The notes below the pieces were generated by a model. The model saw nothing but the letters and a program-made list of their open reading frames with translations, was not told the origin of the DNA and did no database searches. DNA of 64,000 nucleotides from assembly GCA_014323545.1 (NCBI GenBank), contig CP058647.1, forward strand, positions 998,001-1,062,000. The letters run 5' to 3'. Source of the DNA: Hyphobacterium sp. CCMP332 (GTDB lineage: Bacteria > Bacteroidota > Bacteroidia > Cytophagales > CCMP332). Positions 1-8,954 of the stretch are shown one piece after another (position 1 is the stretch's first letter; every line of letters starts with the position of its first letter). The position numbers were made by a program, and so were the translations under genes.

Positions 1-959
1 AGCCCGTCGACTACCATTAATTTGTCACCATCCGATTTTATTATGCAATTGTTGGTTTCATTTAACAGCACTTTCCCGTCAATTACATTTTTATTGTCGT
101 CCTTCTTTTTTGTTTCAAAAAGAGATTTCCAAGTTCCCAAATCAGTCCAACCAAAATCAGATGGAAAAACATATACATTAGATGCTTTCTCCATAATGCC
201 ATAATCAATGCTGATATTTCTGCATTGTGAGTAAACACTTCTTATAAAGTCATTCTCATTTTTTGTGTAATATTTGGTCTTATCACTGAAAAATAATTCT
301 GAGACTTCCGGAAGATACTTTTCCAATGCAGATTCTATTGAATTGATATTCCAGATAAAAATTCCGGAATTCCATAAAAAATCGCCGCTTTCGACAAATG
401 TTTTGGCCAGATCTGCATCAGGCTTTTCTGTAAATGTCTTTACTTTTTTAATTGTATTCTCATCGTGATGAAACTGAATATATCCATAGCCGGTATCGGG
501 TCTTGAAGGATGAATCCCCAGTGTTAGAAGAGAATCATTATTTGAAACATAATTCATGCCTTCATTTATCACTCTTTGAAACTCTGTCGTATCAAGTATC
601 ACGTGATCAGAGGGGCAGACTATTATATTTGCTTGCTGATTTAACGTTGAAATTTTACTAACACCGTAAGCAATGCAAGGTGCAGTATTTCTTCCTACAG
701 GTTCAAGGAGGATTTGATCATCTTTTAAAAACCTTAACTGACTTTTTACAATCTCCTTGTAATCTTCATTTGTGACTACATAAATATTTTCTCTTGGAAT
801 TATTCCATCAAAACGATCAATCGTTTGCTGTATGAGTGTTTTTCCGGTTCCCAAAATGTCAAGAAATTGTTTGGGCTCTTTAGAGCGGCTAAAGGGCCAA
901 AAACGACTCCCTACACCACCTGCCATCACTATCAAGAAATTATTATTTATCTGAGTCAC
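1..959 (-). CDS. manC: Mannose-1-phosphate guanylyltransferase (3' end outside window)
   Basis: Makes GDP-mannose from mannose-1-phosphate and GTP for polysaccharide and glycoprotein synthesis in the cytoplasm. Translating the complement from a GTG at 959 gives the nucleotidyltransferase signature AGGVGSRFWPFSR followed by KEPKQFLD, then EPVGRNTAPC, CPSDHVI, FTEKPD, WNSGIF and DYGIMEK, all in the order known for ManC-type enzymes. The frame stays open to base 1, so roughly the last tenth or more of the protein is missing. A stop lies just upstream in frame, and the only internal ATG would cut into the GTP-binding signature, so GTG 959 is the best start. It is divergent from recQ. Confidence 0.9.
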   Translation of the reverse strand, partial: MTQINNNFLIVMAGGVGSRFWPFSRSKEPKQFLDILGTGKTLIQQTIDRFDGIIPRENIYVVTNEDYKEIVKSQLRFLKDDQILLEPVGRNTAPCIAYGVSKISTLNQQANIIVCPSDHVILDTTEFQRVINEGMNYVSNNDSLLTLGIHPSRPDTGYGYIQFHHDENTIKKVKTFTEKPDADLAKTFVESGDFLWNSGIFIWNINSIESALEKYLPEVSELFFSDKTKYYTKNENDFIRSVYSQCRNISIDYGIMEKASNVYVFPSDFGWTDLGTWKSLFETKKKDDNKNVIDGKVLLNETNNCIIKSDGDKLMVVDG

Positions 960-1011
960 TAAATCGTTTTTTTTCTTATCTTAGATATGCTTGTTATAAT
1001 ATCTGGCATCA

Positions 1012-1019
1012 CAAAGGTA
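1012..1019 (-). promoter_or_regulatory. Candidate -7 promoter element for manC
   Basis: The minus strand reads TACCTTTG here, an exact match to the Bacteroidota -7 consensus TAnnTTTG, about 50 bases upstream of the GTG start of the guanylyltransferase gene. I do not see a TTTG at the expected 19-20 base distance upstream, so the call rests on one half of the promoter only. Confidence 0.4.
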
Positions 1020-1189
1020 TTATAATTTAAATATTAAGTCACTTGTCAATCTACCATTCACCATTGAACCTGATTTGTATTATTAAAAGTGAAATTCATC
1101 CAAACAAATTAGGCATTGATCTGCTTGATAATGAGATTATTCAATAAAAAAAAGCGATTTTTGCACCCGTTTTCTAAGTCTGTTCTTTT

Positions 1190-3361
1190 ATGATTAACAC
1201 AGCTCTTGATATTAAATCTAAATTAAAAGAAGTATTTGGTTATGACTCCTTCAGAGGGAAGCAGGAAAGTATTATAGACAATCTTCTCGCTGGCAATAAT
1301 ACGCTGGTAATAATGCCTACCGGTGCAGGGAAATCCCTGTGTTATCAATTGCCCGCTGTACTTTTAGAAGGTACTGCAGTAGTAATATCCCCGTTGATCG
1401 CACTCATGAAAAATCAGGTTGATCAAATGAATGCCATAGGTATAAATGCCAAAGTGCTTAACTCGACACTTTCCAGAAGTGAAATGAACAAAGTCAAAAA
1501 ACAGACTTTAAATGGGGAAGTAAAACTGCTCTACGTGGCACCGGAGTCTCTTTCCAAAGAAGATAATGTCATTTTTTTTAAACAGGTAAATATTTCTTTT
1601 GTGGCCGTTGATGAGGCACATTGTATCTCGGAATGGGGTCATGATTTTCGTCCGGAATATCGAAGAATAAAAGAAATAATTGCTCAACTGGGAGATTTAA
1701 ACGTTATAGCCCTAACTGCCACAGCAACGCCAAAAGTTCAATTGGATATTATCAGAAATCTCCAAATGGAGGACGCTAATATCTTTAAAACCTCATTCAA
1801 CCGAGAAAATCTATATTATGAAATAAGACCAAAAAAAGATTCGAGAAAACAGCTTATAAAGTTTGTCAAAAAACATAAGGGAAAGTCGGGAATTGTTTAT
1901 TGCTGGAGTAGGAAAAAGGTAGAAGAAATTGCGGAATTTTTAAAAGTGAACGGTATTAAATCCCGGCCTTATCACGCGGGGATGGATTCTTCTATCAGGG
2001 AAAAAAATCAAGATGATTTTTTAAATGAAGATGTAGACGTAATCGTTGCGACCATTGCATTCGGTATGGGCATTGACAAGCCCGATATAAGATTTGTTGT
2101 TCACTATGACGCCCCAAAATCACTGGAAAGTTATTATCAGGAAACCGGAAGAGGTGGAAGAGATGGTCTTGAAGGCCACTGTTTGATGTTTTACAGTTAT
2201 AAGGATGTTCTTAAACTTGAAAAATTCAATAAGGATAAAACAGTATCTGAGAAAGAGAATGCTAAAGTATTGCTCGAAGAAGTAATTCACTTTTCAGAGT
2301 CTTCGGTATGTCGTAGAAAAATGCTTCTCCATTATTTTGGTGAGAATTTCCCTAATGATTGCGGCTATTGTGACAATTGCAATAATCCAAAAGAGCAGTT
2401 TCAGGCTGAAGAAGAAGTAGTGCATATCATCAGCACAATTCTCGATACAGAAGAGCGCTTTGGAATTGGTCATATCGCAAATATTTTGAAAGGAAGCAAT
2501 AATCAATATGTATTGAGTTATGATCACAATAAGCTTTCACAATTTGAAAAATTGAAAGATTTTGAATACGATACAATCAAGTCTATGATACGACAATGTC
2601 TTGTTCAAGGCTTCATTGAAAAAGACATAGAAACAGTAGGCGTAATTAAAGTATCAGAATCAGGTAGAGCTTTTCTCAAGAAATCTTTCCCTGTCACATT
2701 CTCCAAAGATCGGGATTTTTCAGATGCTGATTCGGAAAGTTCAGATCCTCAGGTAAATACCAAAGGACATGACGCTGTTTTATTTGATCTTTTAAAAGCA
2801 GAACGAAAAAGCTTAGCTAAAAGAAAAGAGTTGCCTCCATACGTAATATTCCAGGATCCCCAACTGGAGGAAATGGCGACCACATTTCCGACAACTTACG
2901 ATGAACTGGTGATGATAAATGGAATTGGCCAGAGCAAAGCAAGAAAATTTGGAAAATCTTTTCTGGAGCTTATTAAAAAATACCTGGAGGAAAATGATAT
3001 CGAAATTCCTGAAGGTGTATTGGTGAAAACATCAGGAGCTCAATCAAAAGTCAAGCGATTTATCATAGAACAGACCGATAAAAAAGTTGATTTGGAAGAA
3101 ATTGCCACCGCGATCCATATGAGTATGGATGATTTATTGCTTGAAATCGAAAAAATATGTCAGGGTGGTACAAAACTTAATTTGGATTACTACATAGAGG
3201 ACCTTTTAGATGAAGACCTGCAGGAAGAAATATTTGATTATTTTATGAATTCGGAAACTGATGATATTGAGACAGCTCTCAATGAATTGGGCGATGAAGA
3301 TTTTACAGAGGAAGAGATAAGACTTATGAGAGTCAAATTCCTTTCAGAAGTAGCACATTAA
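1190..3361 (+). CDS. recQ: ATP-dependent DNA helicase RecQ
   Basis: A 3'-5' superfamily 2 helicase for recombination and fork repair. Residues 44-49 are the Walker A TGAGKS and 141-144 the DEAH box, followed by CISEWGHDFRPEYRRI, the usual RecQ motif IIa region. Motif VI is QETGRGGRDG. A zinc-binding cysteine set (C-RRKMLLHYFGE then CGYCDNC) lies near 375-400, followed by a winged-helix region and an HRDC domain at about 525-605. About 100 further residues with acidic helices follow the HRDC, which suits the long RecQ form common in Bacteroidota (723 residues against about 610 in E. coli). purD follows after a 43-base gap. Confidence 0.96.
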   Translation: MINTALDIKSKLKEVFGYDSFRGKQESIIDNLLAGNNTLVIMPTGAGKSLCYQLPAVLLEGTAVVISPLIALMKNQVDQMNAIGINAKVLNSTLSRSEMNKVKKQTLNGEVKLLYVAPESLSKEDNVIFFKQVNISFVAVDEAHCISEWGHDFRPEYRRIKEIIAQLGDLNVIALTATATPKVQLDIIRNLQMEDANIFKTSFNRENLYYEIRPKKDSRKQLIKFVKKHKGKSGIVYCWSRKKVEEIAEFLKVNGIKSRPYHAGMDSSIREKNQDDFLNEDVDVIVATIAFGMGIDKPDIRFVVHYDAPKSLESYYQETGRGGRDGLEGHCLMFYSYKDVLKLEKFNKDKTVSEKENAKVLLEEVIHFSESSVCRRKMLLHYFGENFPNDCGYCDNCNNPKEQFQAEEEVVHIISTILDTEERFGIGHIANILKGSNNQYVLSYDHNKLSQFEKLKDFEYDTIKSMIRQCLVQGFIEKDIETVGVIKVSESGRAFLKKSFPVTFSKDRDFSDADSESSDPQVNTKGHDAVLFDLLKAERKSLAKRKELPPYVIFQDPQLEEMATTFPTTYDELVMINGIGQSKARKFGKSFLELIKKYLEENDIEIPEGVLVKTSGAQSKVKRFIIEQTDKKVDLEEIATAIHMSMDDLLLEIEKICQGGTKLNLDYYIEDLLDEDLQEEIFDYFMNSETDDIETALNELGDEDFTEEEIRLMRVKFLSEVAH

Positions 3362-3404
3362 TTTTAAATTTCATTATTTAGTTTCTTCTAACTAATAATT
3401 TCAC

Positions 3405-4688
3405 ATGAATATTCTGGTAATAGGTGGAGGAGGAAGAGAACATGCTTTGGTATGGAAAATTTCCCGCAGTGAAAAATGTGATAAAATATATACATCACCG
3501 GGCAACGCAGGTACGGCAAGCATTAGTACGAATGTCGTTTTAAAGGATTTTAAAGAAATAAAGAATTTCTGTTTAAAGAATGATATTGAACTAGTAGTTG
3601 TAGGTCCGGAACAGCCACTTGTCGACGGAATTGTGGATTATTTTCACAGCGATGAAGAATTAAAACAAATTAAAATACTAGGTCCGGATAAAAGAGCCGC
3701 GCAGTTGGAAGGCAGCAAGGATTTTGCCAATGAATTTATGCGCAAATACAATGTGCCTACTGCCGATTTTAAAACTTTTACTTCTCAAGAATACCAGGAT
3801 GCGCTTGATTATCTGGATACAAAAAAAGCCCCCTATGTTTTAAAAGTTGATGGACTCGCTGCCGGCAAAGGTGTAATTATTGAAGAGAACATTGAAAAGG
3901 CCAAAAGGGCAATTCATGAAATTCTTATCGACAAGAAATTCGGTGAAGCGGGCTCAAAATTGGTAATTGAAGATTTTCTGAGTGGAATTGAGTTAAGTGT
4001 TTTCGTTTTAACCGATGGAAAGAGTTATGTGGTATTGCCTGAAGCTAAAGATTATAAAAGAATTGGCGAGGGAGATACAGGTCTTAATACCGGAGGCATG
4101 GGTGCCATTTCTCCTGTTCTTTTTGCCGATGAAATTTTCTTAAATAAAGTCACTGAAAAAATAATAAAACCAACGATAAAGGGTATAGAAGAAGAGAAAT
4201 TTAATTATAAGGGATTCATATTTTTTGGACTGATCAATGTAGATGGAGAACCCTATGTCATAGAATACAATTGCAGATTGGGTGATCCGGAAACTGAAGT
4301 TGTATTACCAAGAATAAAAAGTGATATTCTTGAATTATTTGAAGCTTGTTTTAATGGAACACTTAGCAACTATAAAATCGATATTGATGAACGTTGTGCC
4401 TCTACGGTTATGTTAGTTTCAGGTGGATATCCTGAACACTACCAAAAGGGAAAAAAAATCAGAAATATCGATTTGCTTGAGGATGTATTGCCGTTTCATG
4501 CTGGAACTTCTTTTGATGATAAGGGAATTGTTATCACTTCAGGTGGACGAGTTATAGCCATCACTGCTTTGGCCAGTAATATAAATGATGCGCTCAACAA
4601 GGCAAATACCGGCGCTGAAACCATCGATTTTGATAAAAAATACTTTCGCAGCGATATAGGAAATGATTTGCTAAACCTCTCGTTTTAA
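3405..4688 (+). CDS. purD: Phosphoribosylamine-glycine ligase
   Basis: Second step of de novo purine synthesis: ATP-dependent joining of glycine to phosphoribosylamine. The 427-residue protein has the normal family length. It starts with the N-domain motif MNILVIGGGGREHALVWKI, followed by VVVGPEQPLVDGI, the ATP-grasp segment YVLKVDGLAAGKGV and the metal and substrate loop NCRLGDPETE. It sits 43 bases after recQ and 5 bases before ricT on the same strand, so the three may share a transcript. Other pur genes are not in the window. Confidence 0.96.
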   Translation: MNILVIGGGGREHALVWKISRSEKCDKIYTSPGNAGTASISTNVVLKDFKEIKNFCLKNDIELVVVGPEQPLVDGIVDYFHSDEELKQIKILGPDKRAAQLEGSKDFANEFMRKYNVPTADFKTFTSQEYQDALDYLDTKKAPYVLKVDGLAAGKGVIIEENIEKAKRAIHEILIDKKFGEAGSKLVIEDFLSGIELSVFVLTDGKSYVVLPEAKDYKRIGEGDTGLNTGGMGAISPVLFADEIFLNKVTEKIIKPTIKGIEEEKFNYKGFIFFGLINVDGEPYVIEYNCRLGDPETEVVLPRIKSDILELFEACFNGTLSNYKIDIDERCASTVMLVSGGYPEHYQKGKKIRNIDLLEDVLPFHAGTSFDDKGIVITSGGRVIAITALASNINDALNKANTGAETIDFDKKYFRSDIGNDLLNLSF

Positions 4689-4693
4689 AATCC

Positions 4694-5851
4694 ATGGGCT
4701 GTTCAAATTGTGCATTGGGGAAAAAAGGTGATATCAAACCGGCTGGTTGCAAAAGCAATGGCTATTGTTCATCCGACGGTTGCAACAAATTCAATGTATT
4801 CGACTGGTTAAACCAAATGGATATTCCCAATGTTGGTCCTTCCTATCCATATGTTGAAGTTCGGTTCAAAAATGGATTCAAAGAATACTTTAAAAATGAA
4901 AATAAAATAGACCTCTACCCTTCCGATTGGGTTGTAGTAGATGTCCCCAATGGCCATCACATAGGAAGAGTTTCCTTACAGGGAGAATTGGTAAGGTTGC
5001 AAATAAAAAAACACAAGATAAAAGAAAAGGATATTCGAAGTATTTACCGGAAGGCGAGTTCAAAAGATCTTGAGAAATTTGAGCAAGCTAAAAACAGGGA
5101 AATATCTTGCCTTTTCCGAAGCAGGGAAATAATTCAGAACCTCAAACTGAATATGAAATTATCAGATATAGAATTTCAGGCTGATAATACCAAGGCGACC
5201 TTCTTTTATTCTTCAGAAGACCGGGTTGATTTTAGAGAATTGATCAAAAAATTGGCAGCTGAATTTAAAATCAGGGTTGAAATGAGGCAAATCAGCTTGA
5301 GGCATGAAGCCGGAAGACTGGGTGGTATTGGTTCATGCGGAAGAGAATTGTGCTGTTCGACCTGGCTTAGTGATTTGAAAGCAGTAAGCACCAGCGCAGC
5401 AAGGTATCAAAACCTCTCATTGAACCCCAGTAAACTTTCCGGACAATGCGGTAGACTGAAATGTTGTCTGAATTACGAACTGGACACCTACATGGCCGTA
5501 CTCAAGGACATTCCAAAGGTGGACAAAGCACTAAAAACTAAAAAAGGTGAGGCAACTCTCATGAGAACTGATATTTTTCGCAAAATCATGTATTTCGGAT
5601 ACAAAGGCGAAAATATCTGGCATTCAGTAGATATAGAAAGAGTTGTTGAAATTCAAAAACAAAATTCAAATGGTATATACCCAGATCAATTGACTGATTC
5701 CGACATCAGTGATGATCAAAAAAGAAAAAGTCTTGACGCAGATACAAACAGCAACGATTTAGAGGCATTGGACAGGAAATACAAATCGAATAAGAAAAAG
5801 AAAAAAAGAAATAAGCATAAACGCTTCCAACAAAAAAAGAATGAAAATTAA
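4694..5851 (+). CDS. ricT: PSP1/RicT (YaaT) family protein
   Basis: Member of the PSP1 family. The B. subtilis homologue RicT (YaaT) works with RicA and RicF in an iron-sulfur complex that affects mRNA processing. The diagnostic cysteine motifs CGRELCC (215-221) and CGRLKCC (252-258) are present. An extra N-terminal set of cysteines (C3, C6, C19, C25, C30) could bind a metal or another cluster. The C-terminal 40 residues are a lysine-rich tail. No RicA or RicF gene is in the window, so its partner here is unknown. The end overlaps the start of gldH by 11 bases, which implies translational coupling. Confidence 0.88.
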   Translation: MGCSNCALGKKGDIKPAGCKSNGYCSSDGCNKFNVFDWLNQMDIPNVGPSYPYVEVRFKNGFKEYFKNENKIDLYPSDWVVVDVPNGHHIGRVSLQGELVRLQIKKHKIKEKDIRSIYRKASSKDLEKFEQAKNREISCLFRSREIIQNLKLNMKLSDIEFQADNTKATFFYSSEDRVDFRELIKKLAAEFKIRVEMRQISLRHEAGRLGGIGSCGRELCCSTWLSDLKAVSTSAARYQNLSLNPSKLSGQCGRLKCCLNYELDTYMAVLKDIPKVDKALKTKKGEATLMRTDIFRKIMYFGYKGENIWHSVDIERVVEIQKQNSNGIYPDQLTDSDISDDQKRKSLDADTNSNDLEALDRKYKSNKKKKKRNKHKRFQQKKNEN

Positions 5852-6317
5852 AAGCTGCTATTTCGGTTTAGTAATTATAGTATTTCTGAGTGCCTGTGGT
5901 GAAAATACGGTTTATCAGAATAACGTTGACCTCAGTAGTGGGAAATGGGCTTCGCAGCACAATATCCTTTTTGACTTTGATGTAAAAGATACTACTGGTG
6001 TTTACAATATTGTATATACCTTAAGAAATGGCCTTGATTATCCTTATTATAATATGTACCTCAATTATACCTTAAAAGACAGTAGCGGTGGTACTATAAG
6101 TTCAGGATTACAGGAATTAATATTAATGGATAAAAAATCCGGTAAACCCTATGGAAGTGGTTTTGGAGATAGATATGATCATCAGTTCGTTTCTTTGAGA
6201 AACTTTAAATTTCCTTACACCGGAAAATATTATTTTAATATTGTTCATTATATGCGTGTAGACTCGCTTCCTGAGCTATATTCAGTTGGATTAAAAGTTA
6301 TTAAAGCCGAGGAATAA
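5841..6317 (+). CDS. gldH: Gliding motility lipoprotein GldH
   Basis: GldH is one of the lipoproteins required for gliding in Flavobacterium johnsoniae and is conserved in gliding Bacteroidota. Here a signal sequence ends in the lipobox LSAC (Cys19), followed by a family-typical core: YNIVYTLRNGLDYPYYNMYL, then FPYTGKYYFNI near the C terminus. The 158-residue length fits the family. The gene overlaps ricT by 11 bases. No other gld gene lies in the window, which is normal because gld genes are scattered in these genomes. Confidence 0.9.
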   Translation: MKIKSCYFGLVIIVFLSACGENTVYQNNVDLSSGKWASQHNILFDFDVKDTTGVYNIVYTLRNGLDYPYYNMYLNYTLKDSSGGTISSGLQELILMDKKSGKPYGSGFGDRYDHQFVSLRNFKFPYTGKYYFNIVHYMRVDSLPELYSVGLKVIKAEE

Positions 6318-6359
6318 ACTCATTGCTGCAGAGTTCTGTTTAGTATAGGAAATAACAAT

Positions 6360-7544
6360 TTGGCTAATCTATACTCCATATTAGAATTACCTGTTTTTTC
6401 AGAAATACAGGAGGTTAAAAAGAGCTTTAAAAAATTAGCGCTTAAATATCATCCGGATATAAATAAGCAAGATTCAGGTACCGAAGAAAAATTCAAGAGA
6501 ATCAATCATGCCTATCAGATTCTTTCAGATGAGTCAAGAAAAAGAAGGTACGATGCCATTCTGAGATATCAATACAACAAGCCAAAAAATCCGGTTTATA
6601 CCAGCTATAGAGCAAGTCAATCCTATTCCAGAAGAAGAACTGCGACTCAATCCAATTACAGGAAATCCAAAACAAAGAAGAAATACTACAATGCGGTGAC
6701 TTTAGGCTTTTTTGGCCTTGGCATTATTCTTTTCCAGGTATTAACGGAATTGAATGAATCCAGACTTGAAAAAAATTATGAAAATAGAATGAGGGAAAGA
6801 AGTGACCTGATTTCAAAATCAAAAAAGGCATTTGCAAGGAATGAATTTAGAAACGCAATTAACTTATTAAATTCAATACATTACAGCTCTACAACTAAAG
6901 AAGTCCTTCAATTAAAAAATCAGTATTTTCAATTTTCTGATTCCATTTCCAGTGAGCAAATGTTGGTCAAAAATTATGATTCAGCGCTTTATCATTTGGA
7001 GTTGATACTAGAGAACAAATCAAAAATAAATGCAAGTATTTACACAAGAATTTCGAATTGTTACAGAAATCTTGGCAAAACAGACGTTGCTATTTCTGTT
7101 TTAAACAACCTTTTAATTGCCAATCCAAATAATTTAACTGCTCACAAGGAATTGGGGCATATCTACAATTATGATTTAGGTGACTACAACTCTTCTTTAA
7201 AGCATTATGAAAGAGCTACCAAGCTAATTGTAGGCAATTATGTAGATTTTTATGGCAAAGCGTATTTGGCCATTATAAATCCAAAAAATCATCCGCCATC
7301 AGACTTCGATGTGTTTCTTGAGAAATCAAAGATTTATTATACGCTCAATCAGGTGGATTCATCTTTGATAGCCAGTCGCTGGGCAACATTCCTGAACCCC
7401 AATGATTCAGAGGCTCATTTTGTGCTTGCATTGTGCTGGTTAAAAAAAGGAGAAAATAAAAGAGCGTGTAAAGAATTTCAAAAGATCAGAAATCTTGGGG
7501 AAATTATTCCCAAACTTGATTCATTGCAAAAAATATCCTGTTAG
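6360..7544 (+). CDS. Membrane-anchored J-domain protein with TPR-like C terminus
   Basis: Residues 1-65 form a J domain with the HPD motif at 31-33, so the protein should recruit and stimulate a DnaK chaperone. A basic, tyrosine-rich linker (about 75-110) leads to one membrane segment at about 111-129. The remaining 260 residues look like TPR helices, for example NCYRNLGKTDVAISVLNNLL and ALCWLKKGENKRACKEF. The start is a TTG at 6360 preceded by AGGA; there is no usable ATG before the J domain. The last codon overlaps the convergent RidA gene by 4 bases. The exact client or site of action cannot be read from the sequence. Confidence 0.82.
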   Translation: MANLYSILELPVFSEIQEVKKSFKKLALKYHPDINKQDSGTEEKFKRINHAYQILSDESRKRRYDAILRYQYNKPKNPVYTSYRASQSYSRRRTATQSNYRKSKTKKKYYNAVTLGFFGLGIILFQVLTELNESRLEKNYENRMRERSDLISKSKKAFARNEFRNAINLLNSIHYSSTTKEVLQLKNQYFQFSDSISSEQMLVKNYDSALYHLELILENKSKINASIYTRISNCYRNLGKTDVAISVLNNLLIANPNNLTAHKELGHIYNYDLGDYNSSLKHYERATKLIVGNYVDFYGKAYLAIINPKNHPPSDFDVFLEKSKIYYTLNQVDSSLIASRWATFLNPNDSEAHFVLALCWLKKGENKRACKEFQKIRNLGEIIPKLDSLQKISC

Positions 7545-7954
7545 TCTATTGTCGCAATACACTTCAGCTCAATAGCAATAGGGGTAGGAAGCTTATTTAT
7601 TTCTATTGTAGTTCTGCAAGGCTGATTCGATTTGAAATATTCAGCATATACCTCATTGTATATCTTGAAATCGCTGTCCATATTGGTTAAAAAAACGGTC
7701 ACATCTACGAGTTGATTCCAGGAACTACCGCAATCTTCTAATATTAATTTTACATTTTCAAATACGGATATGCACTGTTTTCGAATATCATAGGATGTAA
7801 TTTTCCCGTTTTGATCAAGTTCAACACCCGGAATTTCCTTTGTGCCCCTTGATCTTGGTCCTACACCTGATAGAAATAACAAATTCCCTACTTTTCGGGC
7901 ATGAGGATAAAGGCCAACCGGCTCGGGAGCTTTGGATGAATTTCGTATATCCAC
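7541..7954 (-). CDS. RidA/YjgF family protein, 2-aminomuconate deaminase-like
   Basis: RidA-family trimers hydrolyse reactive enamines and imines; one branch deaminates 2-aminomuconate in tryptophan breakdown. The 137-residue protein carries the family core VGNLLFLSGVGP, the catalytic-type arginine in CRTTIEI (Arg114) and the late glutamate in IAIELKCIA (Glu129). The GPRSRGTKEIPGV segment and PHARKVG opening resemble the aminomuconate deaminase branch more than classical RidA. No kynurenine-pathway gene is nearby, so a general imine deaminase role is equally possible. The LRR protein gene ends 3 bases upstream. Confidence 0.85.
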   Translation of the reverse strand: MDIRNSSKAPEPVGLYPHARKVGNLLFLSGVGPRSRGTKEIPGVELDQNGKITSYDIRKQCISVFENVKLILEDCGSSWNQLVDVTVFLTNMDSDFKIYNEVYAEYFKSNQPCRTTIEINKLPTPIAIELKCIATID

Positions 7955-7957
7955 TTA

Positions 7958-8851
7958 CTAATTTTCTTTATCGAAGTAAATTTTTGTATTTGGGAGCAAT
8001 GCCTGGATTTTCTTCTGTTCTGAAGGGGGTATTTTATTACCAACCAAAATCAGTTCATCCAAATTTTTAAGATTAGCAATTTCAATGGGAAGAGTTGTCA
8101 ACTGATTAACTGACAGGTCCAATATTTTAAGATTATTTAAACGGGAAATCGATACAGGAACAGATTCAAAATAATTGTTTCTCAAATACAAAGCCTTAAG
8201 ATTTTTTAATTCACCAAATTCTGAGGGTAAATCTCTAAGTTCATTTTTATTCAAATTAAGCCAGTGCAGATACTCTATTTCTTTAATTTTTGGATTGATA
8301 CTTGTCAGTTTGTTACTACTCAAATCTAAATCAACTAATTCCCCCAAACTTGCAATATCATCTGAGAGCGATACAATTTTGTTATTATATAAATTCAATT
8401 TTACCAATTGAGTAAGCTCTTCAAGATTATGTGGAAGTTCGGTAAGAACACTGCTCGAAAGATCAGCACAAAATACATTTTCTGGAGTAAAAAAGGCATT
8501 TTTCATAGTAAAACAGAAACCCATACAATTTTCTTCAAGAAGATCCATGGCTTCCAATCTTCCATAATTCAATGCATTTACCAGATCATGACATAATTCA
8601 GTGTCAGAAAAACCAATTTGCTTGGCCAACTCATCTTTTGCTTTCGCTCTAAGAAAATAGGCCTCACCATTTTCAGGGTCAATACTTAATACATGCGTGA
8701 ATTCAGCAATTGCTGTTATATAATCGCTCTGATCAAGAGCTGATTTACCTTTAGCAAAGAATTCACCAACTGATGACTGAGCCAATGAATTGCTTGTAAT
8801 GATGAATGCAGTAAATATTATAAGAAGAAATCTGTCCTTCATATTTATCAA
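7958..8851 (-). CDS. Secreted TPR and leucine-rich repeat protein
   Basis: An N-terminal signal peptide (starting at MINM or, more likely, the second Met at 8842) ends around SLAQ, so the protein is exported. One to two TPR-like units follow (ALDQSDYITAIAEFTHVL, AYFLRAKAKDELA). From about residue 130 there are six or so leucine-rich repeats of the LxxLxLxxNxL type, for example LVDLDLSSNKLTSI and LKILDLSVNQLTTL. The architecture points to protein binding; no enzymatic domain is visible. It lies between the RidA gene and a 103-base gap before pepP. Confidence 0.75.
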   Translation of the reverse strand: MINMKDRFLLIIFTAFIITSNSLAQSSVGEFFAKGKSALDQSDYITAIAEFTHVLSIDPENGEAYFLRAKAKDELAKQIGFSDTELCHDLVNALNYGRLEAMDLLEENCMGFCFTMKNAFFTPENVFCADLSSSVLTELPHNLEELTQLVKLNLYNNKIVSLSDDIASLGELVDLDLSSNKLTSINPKIKEIEYLHWLNLNKNELRDLPSEFGELKNLKALYLRNNYFESVPVSISRLNNLKILDLSVNQLTTLPIEIANLKNLDELILVGNKIPPSEQKKIQALLPNTKIYFDKEN

Positions 8852-8954
8852 TCAAATTAATTTAAACTCTTTTTATAATCTATTATAAGTGAAAGACTAA
8901 AAAAAGTTGTCTCTTTTTTATTAAAAACCTTACAAACAAATATAAGCTACTATT

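Noticed and set aside
22-661. Plus-strand small frames in the first kilobase
   Set aside because: They are shadows of the minus-strand mannose-1-phosphate guanylyltransferase gene, whose motifs are unambiguous.
7541-7954. Assigning the RidA-like gene to tryptophan degradation
   Set aside because: Sequence similarity to aminomuconate deaminases is suggestive, but no kynurenine-pathway gene is present in the window.
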